From Myxococcota bacterium (GTDB taxonomy: Bacteria > Myxococcota_A > UBA9160 > PR03): 15,175 nucleotides of DNA. Position numbers and translations under genes: made by a program. The DNA lies in contig JASJBO010000159.1 in the NCBI GenBank assembly GCA_030066475.1, positions 1 to 15,175 on the forward strand, written 5' to 3'. Positions 1 through 7,314 of this stretch are shown piece by piece; the stretch's first letter is position 1; each line of letters opens with the position of its first letter. The notes under the pieces are model-generated. The model saw nothing but the letters and a program-made list of their open reading frames with translations. It did no database searches and had not been told where the DNA came from.

Positions 1-905
1 ACCCAGACGAGCGGCGTCCAGCTCGGCTCGCGCAGCGCGACGGGCAGCGGAGCCGCGGCGCGCGGCTCGCGCGGCGCAGGCGGGGCGGTGGCCGCTGCCT
101 CCGCCACCTGGACGCGGTGCGCCGGCAGCTCGACCGCCGCATAGCTGCCCGCCTCGGGATCGAAGTAGGCGATCCGGGTGGCCGGGATCTCGAGGGTGCC
201 GGTCTGGCGCGGGACGAGATCGAAGCCGAAGCCGCGCCGCACCACGAGGCGGTCGCCGGCCTCGCGGTGCAGCGTGGCCGGGCGCGGGAAGACGTCGACG
301 CCCGGGAAGTCGCGCGCGGCGTCGTAGGGCGGCTCGGCGCTCCAGACGTTGCCCGGTCCGCGCAGCGTCACCGTGAGCGAGACCGTCTCGCCCAGCCGCA
401 GGCGTTCGGTGGACAGCGAGACGTTCGCGCGCACGGGGCCCACCAGGCCCGTGAAGCCGTCCGGGCGTCCGGCCCCGGGAAGCGGCTCGACGCGCAGCCG
501 CGCCGGCGGCACGGCCGCGATCAGCTCGCGCCGCTGCGCGCCGCGACCGACCGTGCAGCGCAGGCGCGCCGGGGGGATCGAGAGCTCGCCGCTCCGCGCC
601 GGGAACAGCGCACGGCGCTCCTCGAACACCAGGTAGCCGTCGCCGACCTCGCGAACCTCGGGGCCCGGCGCGCGGCTCGGCAGCGCTTCGCTGCGGAACG
701 AGGGGAACGAGAGCGACTCCTCCCAGTGCACCACGCTCACGTCCTCGCGCCGGAGGATGCGCAGGCGGTAGATCGCCTGCTGCCCCACGACCACCGCGCT
801 CGGCTCGACCGACACCGAGGTGCGACAGGGCGGCTCGGGCGCGGCGCCGCCCAGCGCGAGTGCGGAGAGCGCGACGGCGAGGCGTCGGCCACGCGCGGCG
901 CTCAC
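1..905 (-). CDS. batD: BatD family protein (partial, 3' end beyond window)
   Basis: I translated this frame by hand from a GTG at 905-903. It stays open for 301 codons to the left edge, so the C-terminus and stop lie outside the window. The GTG overlaps the stop of the upstream gene in a GTGA. The N-terminus (MSAARGRRLAVALSALALGG) looks like a Sec signal peptide, so the product should face the periplasm. The rest is beta-rich with BatD features: an opening segment SVSVEPSAVVVGQQAIYRL, a middle block around LRLGETVSLTVTLRGPGN, and a segment ending LEIPATRIAYFDPEAGSY. BatD proteins normally continue to one C-terminal membrane helix, which is not reached here. The order moxR-DUF58-membrane protein-batA-batB-batD matches the known Bat operons, which supports the call more than any single motif. 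The molecular function of BatD is poorly known; it is thought to work with the VWA proteins BatA and BatB at the inner membrane. Confidence 0.82.
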   Translation of the reverse strand, partial: MSAARGRRLAVALSALALGGAAPEPPCRTSVSVEPSAVVVGQQAIYRLRILRREDVSVVHWEESLSFPSFRSEALPSRAPGPEVREVGDGYLVFEERRALFPARSGELSIPPARLRCTVGRGAQRRELIAAVPPARLRVEPLPGAGRPDGFTGLVGPVRANVSLSTERLRLGETVSLTVTLRGPGNVWSAEPPYDAARDFPGVDVFPRPATLHREAGDRLVVRRGFGFDLVPRQTGTLEIPATRIAYFDPEAGSYAAVELPAHRVQVAEAAATAPPAPREPRAAAPLPVALREPSWTPLVW

Positions 906-2722
906 CAGAGCGGCACCCGGCTCCGGCTGCGCGACTCCTGCTCCCGGGCCGCGGCGCGCAGGGCGCGCCCCTGCTGGTCGTCGACGCCCTCGAGCCAGCG
1001 GCGCAGCGCGTCGGGGTCGAGCGTGCGCTCGAAGCGTCGCGCGCGCTCCTCGGCGGACTCGGGCCCCGGGGCCGGCTGCGCGGTCTCCTGGGGCTGCGCC
1101 TCGGCCTGCGGGTCGGATGCGCTCTCCGTCGCCTCGGCGGGCTCGGGATCGCGCTCGGACCCGCTCGACGTCGGTTCCTCGCGCGGGCGGGGCCGCCGGG
1201 GCGGAGGCGTCTCGGCGCGCAGTGCGCGCAGCGTCCACTCCAGGTTGAAGCGCGCCTCGGTGCGCTCCGGGTCGAGCGCCAGCGCGTCGAGGAAGGCGTC
1301 GCGCGCCGCCTCGAAGTTGCGCCGCTCGAGCTCGAGCACGCCGAGGTCGTAGGCCGCGAGCCCGGCCAGCTGCGGGTCGCGCGCCGAGGCGGCGGCGGCC
1401 CGCAACGCATGGCGCGCCTCGTCCAGCTCGCCCTGGCGGGCGCGGATCACGCCGAGCGCGACCAGCAGCTCGGGATCGCCGGGGCGCTCGCGCAGGCGCG
1501 CCTCCAGCCAGCGTCGAGCTTCTTCCGGCTCGGAGCGGGCGGCGCCCCGCGGAAGCGCCAGCAGCGCCAGCAGCACGAGCGCCGTCGCGCCGAGCGCCGC
1601 GCGCGCCGCCCCGCGCCGCGAGCGCGAGTCCGTCTCTGTGGACTTCGCTCGCCTGCGGCTCGCTGCGCGCGCCACCGGAGGAGCCGGCGGCGCTTGCCCT
1701 GAGGACTTCGCTCGCCTGCGGCTCGCTGCGCGCGCCGGCCGCGCCGGCGCTCGCGCAGAAGCGATCCACTCGATCCACAGCAGCGCGAAGGCGAGCGCCG
1801 CGAACGGCGCCACGCGCGTCGCCGCCACCCGGCGCGGCACCAGCTCGCCGGGCGCGCGCCCGGCGTCGCGCCGGACCGCGCCCCGTGCCGCCTCGAGGTC
1901 GATCTCGCCCCAGCGGTCGCCGTCGAAGGGGGTGCCGTCGGTGGCGCTCGCGAGTGCCGCGAGCGCGTCGCGGTCGCGGCGCGACACGACGACGCGGCCC
2001 GAGAGGTCGCGCAGCGGCATGCCGCCGTCCGGCACGGTCGCTCCCGTGTCGCTCCCGAGCGCCACCGTCACCACGCGTGCCTCGGCGCGCCGCGCCCGCT
2101 CGGCCGCCGCGAGCGCCGCTCCCTCCGGCGCCTCGCCGTCGCTCAGCACGACGACGACGCGCGGCCGCTCCGAGTCGGGCTCGAACGCGGCGAGCGCGGC
2201 GTCGAGGCCCGCCACGGGATCGGAGCCGCCGTCGCGAATCAGCCCGGTGTCGAAGGCGGGCAGCATCTCGACGAGCGCCGCCGTGTCGGGCGTGAGCGGC
2301 GTCGCGGTGACGCCGCGGCTCGCGAATGCGGCGAGGGCGGCGCGGTCACCCGGCTCGAGCCGCTCGAGCAGCTGCCCCGCGATGCGCCGAGCCCGCACCA
2401 GGCGGCTGGGCGCCACGTCGACCGCATCCATGCTGCGCGAGACGTCGAGCAGCAGCACCACGTCGGCACCGCTGGCCGCTACCCATTGGGTGCGCATGCC
2501 GAGGCGTGGCCCCAGCAGCGCGACGGCGAGCGCGGCCAGCGCCGCAACGAGCAGTGCGTCGCGTCCGAGTCGACGCCAGCCCACGACGCGCACATCGCCC
2601 AGCAGCGCCGCCGCGCGGCGCCGCGCCCGCCACCACGAGAGCACCACGCCGGCGGCGAGCAGGCTCCACAGCGCCGCGAGGGGCACGAGCCACTCGGGAT
2701 GGAGCCAGCGCGTCGAGCTCAC
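902..2722 (-). CDS. batB: BatB-BatC fusion: VWA domain plus TPR protein
   Basis: 606 residues from the GTG at 2722-2720, which overlaps the batA stop (GTGA). Two membrane helices (about residues 11-31 and 55-71) precede a VWA domain (about 85-270) with an intact MIDAS motif DVSRSM at 93-98 and LSDGE at 193-197. A third helix follows at about 304-322. A basic, Ala-rich linker then carries two copies of AASRRRAKS (332-340 and 353-361), and a hydrophobic stretch (about 376-391) resembles a leftover BatC signal anchor. TPR-like helices occupy about 398-500, with pairs such as AAYDLGVLELERRNFEAARD. The tail is acidic and Pro/Glu-rich. VWA-TPR fusions are known in Bat operons; elsewhere BatB and BatC are separate genes. 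The linker DNA is two copies of a repeat also found outside genes here, so the fusion joint is marked by repeats. Likely role: inner-membrane partner of BatA and BatD. Confidence 0.88.
   Translation of the reverse strand: MSSTRWLHPEWLVPLAALWSLLAAGVVLSWWRARRRAAALLGDVRVVGWRRLGRDALLVAALAALAVALLGPRLGMRTQWVAASGADVVLLLDVSRSMDAVDVAPSRLVRARRIAGQLLERLEPGDRAALAAFASRGVTATPLTPDTAALVEMLPAFDTGLIRDGGSDPVAGLDAALAAFEPDSERPRVVVVLSDGEAPEGAALAAAERARRAEARVVTVALGSDTGATVPDGGMPLRDLSGRVVVSRRDRDALAALASATDGTPFDGDRWGEIDLEAARGAVRRDAGRAPGELVPRRVAATRVAPFAALAFALLWIEWIASARAPARPARAASRRRAKSSGQAPPAPPVARAASRRRAKSTETDSRSRRGAARAALGATALVLLALLALPRGAARSEPEEARRWLEARLRERPGDPELLVALGVIRARQGELDEARHALRAAAASARDPQLAGLAAYDLGVLELERRNFEAARDAFLDALALDPERTEARFNLEWTLRALRAETPPPRRPRPREEPTSSGSERDPEPAEATESASDPQAEAQPQETAQPAPGPESAEERARRFERTLDPDALRRWLEGVDDQQGRALRAAAREQESRSRSRVPLW
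1640..1697 (+). repeat. Dispersed short repeat, copy A (inside batB)
   Basis: The core GGACTTCGCTCGCC...GCTGCGCGC occupies 1640-1670. It is followed by an imperfect hairpin (1671-1678 with 1684-1691, 7 of 8 pairs, loop AGGAG) and a CTTGC end at 1693-1697. It lies antisense to batB. Read on the minus strand in the batB frame, the core encodes AASRRRAKS. The part after the core closely matches the copy at 4777-4833, so the homology extends to about 57 bp, well beyond the core. Confidence 0.85.
1703..1754 (+). repeat. Dispersed short repeat, copy B (inside batB)
   Basis: The 31-bp core at 1703-1733 is identical to copy A and starts 63 bp after it, so both copies share a codon frame (21 codons apart). 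The following sequence differs from copy A but keeps the architecture. A perfect 8-bp stem (1732-1739 with 1743-1750, 3-nt loop) overlaps the end of the core and is followed by CTCGC, resembling the CTTGC end of the other copies. Confidence 0.8.
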
Positions 2723-3786
2723 GGGATCCTCCGCAGCAGGCCGCGACCGCTCGCGGCCTCGAGCGCGACGAGCACGCCGGCCAGCGCCAGGAACGGCTCG
2801 GGCCGCGGCGTGCTGCGGCGACGCGGCGGGGCGGGGCGGGCCACCCGCTCGAGCGCGTCGATCGCCGCGTAGACCGACTCGAGGTCGGCCGAGCTGCGCG
2901 CCGCGAAATAGCTGCCGCCCGTGGCCGCGGCGATCGCCTCCAGCGTCGGCGCGTCGAGGTCGTGGCGTTCGAACTGGAGACCGCGCCGCGCCGCGCCCTC
3001 GGGCTGCTGCATCGCGACCTCGCCGCCGGTGCCGATGCCGACGGTGTGGACGCGAACGCCGCGGGCGCGGGCGATGCCGGTGGCGACGTCCGGAGGTACG
3101 GCGCCGGCGTTGCTGCGCCCGTCGGTGAGCAGCACCACGACGCGCCCGGCGATCGGGGCCGTCGCGTCCGCGCCGCGCTCGGCGCCGGCAGCGCGCTTCA
3201 CCGCCAGCGCCAGGGCATCGCCGAGCGCCGTGGCCTCGCCCGCGACGCCCGGTCGAACCCGTTCGAGCGAGCCGGCCAGCAGCCGGCCGTCGCTGGTCAG
3301 CGGACACTGCGTGAAGGCGGTCTCGCCGAACACCACGAGGCCGACGCGGTCGCCCTCGGCCAGCCGCTGCAGCGCGAAGCGCGCCACTACGGCGCGCGCG
3401 AGATCCAGGCGCGTGCGCCACTCGCCCTCGACCTCGGCGTCGAGCGCGCGCATGCTGCCCGAGGCGTCCACCACCAGCACCAGGTCGAGCCCCTCACCGG
3501 GCGGTGGCGCGGTGCGCCGCTCCGCAACGGGACCGGCGAGCACCGCGCCCAGCGCCAGCAGCGCCGCGCCGCGTGCCAGCAGTCCGAGCACCCGCCCCGG
3601 GTCGCGACGCCGCGCGCCGGCCGCCCGCGCCTCGACCCAGGCCGGCCAGGGCAGGGCCGCCGGCCGCCGCCGGGCGGCCAGCCACAGCCCGACGAGCACC
3701 AGCGCGACGAGCGGGAGGGCGAGCACCGGGCGCTCGAAGCCATCGACTCCCAGCGCCCGCGCCGCAGCGAGCAGCGTCTCGCTCAC
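2719..3786 (-). CDS. batA: BatA-like VWA domain membrane protein
   Basis: 355 residues from the GTG at 3786-3784, which overlaps the upstream stop as GTGA. Membrane helices lie at about residues 20-38 and 66-85, and a third hydrophobic segment near the C-terminus (LALAGVLVALEAA). Between them is a VWA domain with a canonical MIDAS motif DASGSM at 107-112, a TQCPLTSDGRLL segment carrying the conserved Thr, and LLTDGRSN. The protein has the length and layout of BatA (about 330 residues in the family). The VWA domain should sit in the periplasm and bind a divalent metal. Genes downstream encode its expected partners BatB/C and BatD. The BatA versus BatB assignment rests on order and on the lack of a TPR region here. 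Confidence 0.88.
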   Translation of the reverse strand: MSETLLAAARALGVDGFERPVLALPLVALVLVGLWLAARRRPAALPWPAWVEARAAGARRRDPGRVLGLLARGAALLALGAVLAGPVAERRTAPPPGEGLDLVLVVDASGSMRALDAEVEGEWRTRLDLARAVVARFALQRLAEGDRVGLVVFGETAFTQCPLTSDGRLLAGSLERVRPGVAGEATALGDALALAVKRAAGAERGADATAPIAGRVVVLLTDGRSNAGAVPPDVATGIARARGVRVHTVGIGTGGEVAMQQPEGAARRGLQFERHDLDAPTLEAIAAATGGSYFAARSSADLESVYAAIDALERVARPAPPRRRSTPRPEPFLALAGVLVALEAASGRGLLRRIP

Positions 3787-4835
3787 CGCTCGGCCTCGGG
3801 CGGGACCGTCTCGCGCACCAGCTCGCAGGCTGCGTCGAGCGCGGTTGCGACGCGGCGCGCCGCGGCACTCGGATCCTCGCGCCGGAAGCGCACCGCGTCG
3901 AGCTGGCGCAGCACGTCGAGCGCCGCACCCCAGCGGCCGGCCAGCGCGAACGGCGGACTGCGCGTCTCGGCCTCCTCGGTGGTGCAGCACTCCAGATCGA
4001 GACCGAAGCGTCGGCTCAGATAGCGGCGCAGGGCGCGCGCCCCAACGTGGCTCGCCTGGCGCCAGTCGCCCGGCAGCGCGGCGGTCGCGCGCTCGAGTGC
4101 CTCGAGCGCCTCGTGCCAGGGCGCCTCCCGTTCCGCTTCCGCGGCCGGGAGCGCGGCCACGCCTCGCGCCCGCCGCCGCCGCACCAGCGCGACGGCGCCC
4201 ACCAGCGCCAGCGCCGCCGCGGCGCCGCCCGCCGCTGCGGCCCAGGGTCCGGGGCCGCGCGCGGCGCGCTCGGGGAGCAGGTACGGAAACGGCGAGACGC
4301 GGTCGGGATGGGCGGGGAGGATCGACACCACCTCGAGCGGCCGCGCCTCGGTCTGCAGCGACCAGCGCTCGCCCTCGGGATCGACGACCTCGAGCTGGAG
4401 CGCGGGCCAGTCGAGCGCGCCGGCCTCGCGGCCGCGCACGCGGATGCGCGTGCGGTGCGTCCAGCTCGACGCGCTGCGCTCGACCGGGGCCGCGACCGCA
4501 TCCAGCAGCCAGAGCCCCGGCAGCTCGTCGGGCGGCTGCAGCGGCGGCACGGAGTGCCCGGGCGGCGTCACCACCACCACCTCCACCTGCGCCACGTCGC
4601 CGACCAGGATGCGCGGCGGCTCCACCACCACCACCGCCCGCGGCTTCCGCGGCACCGGAACCGCCTCGCCCTCGTCCCCCGCCGAGCAACCCAGCGCGAG
4701 CACACACCCCAGCAACACCCCGCCCAACACCCCCTGCAGCCTGGCTCCCTCCGACGATGCGCACCCGGCCGCGGCCGCAAGCGCCGCCGGTTCCCCCGGC
4801 GGCGCGCGCAGCGAGCCGCAGGCGAGCGAAGTCAT
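3783..4835 (-). CDS. Bat-operon membrane protein (BatD/DUF4381-like), possible lipoprotein
   Basis: 350 residues if the ATG at 4835-4833 is used; this overlaps the DUF58 stop by one base (TGATG). The first 19 codons are a copy of the dispersed repeat, so the native start may be downstream: CTG 4739-4737 lies 8 nt after a GGAGG, and GTG 4730-4728 is another option. A hydrophobic segment at residues 36-49 ends in LALGC, a weak lipobox, so a signal peptide or lipoprotein is plausible. Residues about 66-172 are beta-rich and BatD-like (VEPPRILVGDVAQVEVVVV). A membrane helix at about 198-218 is followed by RRRR, and a helical cytoplasmic domain contains ALRRYLSRRFGLDLECCTTEE. The position between DUF58 and batA is where DUF4381 or similar proteins sit in Bat operons. 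Family membership is inferred from context and layout. Confidence 0.7.
   Translation of the reverse strand: MTSLACGSLRAPPGEPAALAAAAGCASSEGARLQGVLGGVLLGCVLALGCSAGDEGEAVPVPRKPRAVVVVEPPRILVGDVAQVEVVVVTPPGHSVPPLQPPDELPGLWLLDAVAAPVERSASSWTHRTRIRVRGREAGALDWPALQLEVVDPEGERWSLQTEARPLEVVSILPAHPDRVSPFPYLLPERAARGPGPWAAAAGGAAAALALVGAVALVRRRRARGVAALPAAEAEREAPWHEALEALERATAALPGDWRQASHVGARALRRYLSRRFGLDLECCTTEEAETRSPPFALAGRWGAALDVLRQLDAVRFRREDPSAAARRVATALDAACELVRETVPPEAER
4777..4833 (-). repeat. Dispersed short repeat, copy C (at 5' end of Bat membrane-protein gene)
   Basis: On the minus strand the core runs from 4833 to 4804 and matches the two batB copies over 30 bp. It continues through a perfect 8-bp stem (4796-4803 with 4783-4790, loop of 5) to the GCTTGC end at 4777. 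It begins immediately after the DUF58 stop codon, and its first base completes the ATG assigned to the next gene. Confidence 0.85.
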
Positions 4836-5782
4836 CAAGCTCGCCACCGCGCGTGCGCCGAGCGCAGCCGGAAGAAGTGGGCGAGGGCGCCCAGGGGCTC
4901 GGCCTCGGTCGAGAGCCAGAGCAGGTCGGCGCCCTCGGCGCGCAGCGCGCGCTCGAGCGAGCGGCGGCGCACGCCCGCGGCGACCCGATAGAGCGTCCGC
5001 CGTCGCCGCCGCGTTCCGAGCACCAGGAGGCGGCCCGGCTGCTCGGGGTCGCGCAGCCGCAGCGTGCCCGCCGCGGTGAGTGCGCGCTCGCGCGGATCCT
5101 CCACCACCGCGGCCACCAGATCGTGCCGGCGCGCGAACGAGGCCAGCCGGGCGTCCCCACGCGCCGGCTCGAGCAGCCGGTCGTCGCGGAAGTCCGAGAG
5201 CAGCATCACGACCGAGCGCCGGCGCGCGTGTGCGCGCACCCACTCGAGCGGAGCCGCCAGATCGGTGGCACCGCCGCCGTCGCGCGCGGCGTTCGCTGCG
5301 GCCTCGACCACGCGCCAGGTGTGCGCGTCGCCGCGGCCTGGCGGCACCGCCTCGCGCAGGGTGTCGGCAAAAGTGACCAGGCCCACCTGGTCGCCCGCGC
5401 GGCCCGCGGCCGCCGCCACCAGCGCGGCGGCGTGCGCGGCCGTCTCGACCTTGGTGCGCCCGGTCGTGCCGAATCCCATCGAGCCCGAGACGTCGAGCGC
5501 CAGCAGCACCGTCTGCGAGCGCTCCTCGCGGAAGCGCTTGACCCAGGGCTCGCCGGTGCGCGCCGTGGCGTTCCAGTCGATCGAGCGGACGTCGTCGCCG
5601 ATCGCGTAGGGGCGCGACTCCTCGAACTCGGTGCCGCCGCCGCGGAAGGCGCTGGCGTAGCCCCCGGCCAGCAGGCTCGTGGCCTGGCGCCGGCTGCGCA
5701 CCCACAGCACGCGCGCCGCGCGCGTGATCTCGCCCGAGTCGAGCGGGGCGCCCAACCGGTCGATGGGGTCCATGGGGGCCAC
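4835..5782 (-). CDS. DUF58 domain-containing protein (VWA-like, MoxR partner)
   Basis: 315 residues from the GTG at 5782-5780, or 312 from the ATG at 5773-5771; neither has a clear ribosome binding site, so the start is uncertain. The DUF58 signature is complete at residues 52-88, with ESRPYAIGDDVRSIDWNATA followed by KRFREER. It leads into a VWA-like fold with DVSGSM at 97-102 and LLSDFRDD further on. There are no membrane helices, which makes this the short soluble form of the family. DUF58 proteins are nearly always encoded next to MoxR ATPases, as here, and are taken to be their adaptor or substrate. The gene begins 3 bp after the moxR stop. Its own stop abuts a dispersed repeat. Confidence 0.92.
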   Translation of the reverse strand: MAPMDPIDRLGAPLDSGEITRAARVLWVRSRRQATSLLAGGYASAFRGGGTEFEESRPYAIGDDVRSIDWNATARTGEPWVKRFREERSQTVLLALDVSGSMGFGTTGRTKVETAAHAAALVAAAAGRAGDQVGLVTFADTLREAVPPGRGDAHTWRVVEAAANAARDGGGATDLAAPLEWVRAHARRRSVVMLLSDFRDDRLLEPARGDARLASFARRHDLVAAVVEDPRERALTAAGTLRLRDPEQPGRLLVLGTRRRRRTLYRVAAGVRRRSLERALRAEGADLLWLSTEAEPLGALAHFFRLRSAHARWRA

Positions 5783-5785
5783 GAG

Positions 5786-6766
5786 CTACGGCGTCTCGAC
5801 CGCCGCGAGCACGGCGTCGACCACCGCCTCGGGTGTCACGCCGTCCGCCTCGGCCTCGTAGGTCAGCAGCACGCGGTGCCGCAGCACGTCCGGCGCCACC
5901 CGCTTGACGTCGTGCGGCGTGACGAAGTCGCGCGCCTCCACCAGCGCGCGGGCCCGCGCGGCGCGCAGCAGGAAGATCGACGCGCGAGGCGAGGCGCCGA
6001 CCGCAACCAGCCCCTGGGCCGGGCGCTCGACGGGCGCCTGCACGCGCGCGCCCACCGCGCCGGGCTCGCGCGTCGCGCGCACCAGCCGCACCGCGTAGCT
6101 CGCGACGGCGTCCGCCACGTGGACCGCGGCGGCGGCGCGGCACAGCTCCGCCACGCCGGCGGCGTCGGCGATCGCGTCCACGGCCGCGGGCCCGCGCCCG
6201 TCGCGCTCGACGATCTCGAGCTCCTCCTCGGCGCTCGGATAGGACACCACCAGCTTCAGCAGGAAGCGGTCGATCTGCGCCTCCGGCAGCGGATAGGTGC
6301 CCTCGTGCTCGATCGGGTTCTGCGTCGCCATCACGAAGAACGGCTCGGGCAGCGCGAAGCTCTCGTCGCCGATCGTGGCCTGGCGCTCCTGCATCGCCTC
6401 GAGCAGCGCCGACTGCACCTTGGCCGGGGCGCGGTTGATCTCGTCGGCCAGCAGCACCGGCGTGAAGATCGGGCCGCGGCGCACCGCGAAGCGGCGCTCG
6501 TCGGGCAGGTAGATCGAGGTCCCCAGCAGATCGCCCGGCAGCAGGTCGGGCGTGAACTGGATGCGGCGGAAGCCGAGTCCGAGTGCCTCGGCCAGCGTGC
6601 GCACCGCCGTCGTCTTGGCCAGGCCGGGCGGGCCCTCCACCAGCACGTGGCCGCCCGCGAGGAGTCCGGTGAGCAGCCCCTCGAGCAGGGCGCGCTGCCC
6701 CACCACCACGCGCGCGACCTCGTCGAGGAGGCGCTTGAGCGTGGTCTCGGCCCGGCCCTGCGTCAT
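5786..6766 (-). CDS. moxR: MoxR family AAA+ ATPase
   Basis: 326 residues from the ATG at 6766-6764, which overlaps the rfaE2 stop as ATGA. AAA+ motifs appear in order: Walker [10 protein letters not shown] at 45-53, Walker B VLLADE at 104-109, sensor 1 ATQNP with Asn150, and the arginine finger region AQIDRF with Arg167. The block [20 protein letters not shown] is typical of MoxR proteins. The length matches the family (about 320-330). MoxR ATPases act as chaperone-like machines for VWA proteins. With DUF58 and the Bat genes directly downstream, this belongs to the MRP (MoxR proper) type. No feature suggests loss of activity. Confidence 0.96.
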   Translation of the reverse strand: MTQGRAETTLKRLLDEVARVVVGQRALLEGLLTGLLAGGHVLVEGPPGLAKTTAVRTLAEALGLGFRRIQFTPDLLPGDLLGTSIYLPDERRFAVRRGPIFTPVLLADEINRAPAKVQSALLEAMQERQATIGDESFALPEPFFVMATQNPIEHEGTYPLPEAQIDRFLLKLVVSYPSAEEELEIVERDGRGPAAVDAIADAAGVAELCRAAAAVHVADAVASYAVRLVRATREPGAVGARVQAPVERPAQGLVAVGASPRASIFLLRAARARALVEARDFVTPHDVKRVAPDVLRHRVLLTYEAEADGVTPEAVVDAVLAAVETP

Positions 6767-7314
6767 GGCTTCCTTGCGGCCCGCACGCGGCCGGATCCGA
6801 CGGTTGGACGCCGCAGCGCGGCACTTCGATTCCCGCGCGCGCGGGCGACGAGCTCGGTGGTGCGCACCCCGGGCACCTGGCGCAGCCGCACCACGCGGCC
6901 GCCCCAGCTCTCCACCGCGTCGCGTCCGACGATCTCGTCCAACGCCCAGTCACCGCCCTTGGCCAGCACGTCGGGGCGCAGCGCCCGGATCGTCGCGAGC
7001 GGCGTGTCCTCGCGGAACGGCACCACCCAGTCGATGCAGGCGAGCGCCGCGAGCACCTCGGCGCGCTGGCGCAGCGGGACCAGCGGTCGCCCGTTCCCCT
7101 TGAGCCGGCGCACGCTCGCGTCGCTGTTCAGTGCGACCACCAGCCGGTCGCCCAGCGTGCGCGCCTGCTCGAGGCTGCGCACGTGGCCCACGTGCAGCAG
7201 GTCGAAGCAGCCGTTGGTGAACACCAGTCGCTCGCCGCGCCGGCGAGCGGAGCGCGCGACGCCGGCGGCCCGCTCGCGCGTCAGCACCTTGTCGCGCGCT
7301 CGGGGCCGGCTCAC
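6763..7314 (-). CDS. rfaE2: D-glycero-beta-D-manno-heptose 1-phosphate adenylyltransferase
   Basis: 183 residues from the GTG at 7314-7312, which overlaps the stop of the AsmA-like gene as GTGA. The cytidylyltransferase-like core is clear: [13 protein letters not shown] with HVGH at 41-44, [13 protein letters not shown] at 61-73, [16 protein letters not shown], then FREDTP and VLAKGGDW at 116-123, and a late RTTELV in place of the usual STT. This is the domain fused to the kinase in E. coli HldE; here it stands alone and the kinase is not in the window. It makes ADP-heptose for the LPS inner core, which argues for a Gram-negative envelope. The long open frame upstream of 7314 is a shadow of the AsmA-like gene. 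Confidence 0.93.
   Translation of the reverse strand: MSRPRARDKVLTRERAAGVARSARRRGERLVFTNGCFDLLHVGHVRSLEQARTLGDRLVVALNSDASVRRLKGNGRPLVPLRQRAEVLAALACIDWVVPFREDTPLATIRALRPDVLAKGGDWALDEIVGRDAVESWGGRVVRLRQVPGVRTTELVARARGNRSAALRRPTVGSGRVRAARKP

Noticed and set aside
902..3421. batB open frame extended upstream to 3421
   Set aside because: The upstream part overlaps the batA VWA domain in another frame and is low-complexity. The GTG at 2722 overlaps the batA stop and begins a plausible membrane protein N-terminus.
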